A program made the translations under genes and the position numbers. Below are positions 5,606 to 5,647 of a stretch of 5,647 bases of DNA, piece by piece. Within the stretch, counting starts at the first letter, position 1. Every line of letters starts with the position of its first letter. This DNA comes from an uncultured beta proteobacterium (GTDB taxonomy: Bacteria; Pseudomonadota; Gammaproteobacteria; Burkholderiales; Burkholderiaceae): assembly GCA_903938955.1 (NCBI GenBank), contig CAJAFJ010000309.1, forward strand, positions 1-5,647. The letters run 5' to 3'. Under the pieces are notes generated by a model. The model searched no databases and was not told where the DNA came from. It saw only the letters and a program-made list of their open reading frames with translations.

Positions 5606-5611
5606 AAGGAG
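5606..5611 (+). promoter_or_regulatory. Strong Shine-Dalgarno sequence AAGGAG
   Basis: AAGGAG lies 5 bases before the ATG at 5617, an efficient spacing. It is the only strong ribosome-binding site in the window, and it fixes the start of the gene that runs off the right edge. Confidence 0.8.
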
Positions 5612-5616
5612 AAAAC

Positions 5617-5647
5617 ATGAAGATAGAAAGATTCCATCGGGGCGCAC
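5617..5647 (+). CDS. Start of an unidentified protein (3' truncated by window)
   Basis: Ten complete codons are visible, MKIERFHRGA, before the window ends. The start is supported by the AAGGAG sequence 5 bases upstream, a candidate promoter and dyad further upstream, and the long AT-rich leader. The basic N-terminus (K2, R5, H7, R8) could be the n-region of a signal peptide, but too little is visible to say. The gene is transcribed divergently from the DUF6502/DUF5666-type pair, which makes it a natural candidate for shared regulation. No function can be assigned. Confidence 0.65.
   Translation, partial: MKIERFHRGA

Overview
The window looks like chromosomal DNA of a betaproteobacterium in the order Burkholderiales. 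Comamonadaceae (Rhodoferax or Polaromonas-like) is my best guess, from GC-rich, ordinary-looking coding DNA, the glycolate oxidase subunits and the DUF5666/DUF6502-type gene pair. This placement is from memory of protein style and was not tested by a search.

Plus strand, 1-3266: the end of glcE (FAD-binding subunit of glycolate oxidase) is followed 5 bases later by a complete glcF (iron-sulfur subunit). After an 82-base gap comes a complete class I DAHP synthase (aroG/aroF type), the entry enzyme of the shikimate pathway. Its residue 213 is Gly, which points to tyrosine rather than phenylalanine feedback. Thirty-five bases later comes a small secreted lytic transglycosylase with an SLT domain.

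Minus strand, 3318-5416: this block converges on the first. It is a two-gene unit read right to left. The upstream gene encodes a putative DNA-binding protein of the DUF6502 type. The downstream gene encodes a probable lipoprotein built almost entirely of about five tandem DUF5666-like beta domains. Their stop and start codons overlap as ATGA, so translation is probably coupled. This pair is the least understood and most interesting part of the window.

Divergent control region, 5417-5616: about 200 bases, with a strikingly AT-rich core (about 27% GC over 5461-5580 by hand count). It carries overlapping inverted repeats, three T tracts spaced one helical turn apart, a candidate sigma-70 promoter, and a perfect GGGAAA-A-TTTCCC dyad at the predicted transcription start. 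A strong Shine-Dalgarno sequence leads into a new plus-strand gene, of which only the first ten codons (MKIERFHRGA) are visible.

Working model (inference): the DUF6502-type protein may act at this shared region and control its lipoprotein partner, the divergent gene, or both. The plus-strand metabolic genes look like ordinary housekeeping functions with no obvious link to that pair. I saw no tRNA, rRNA, CRISPR array, insertion sequence or phage gene.
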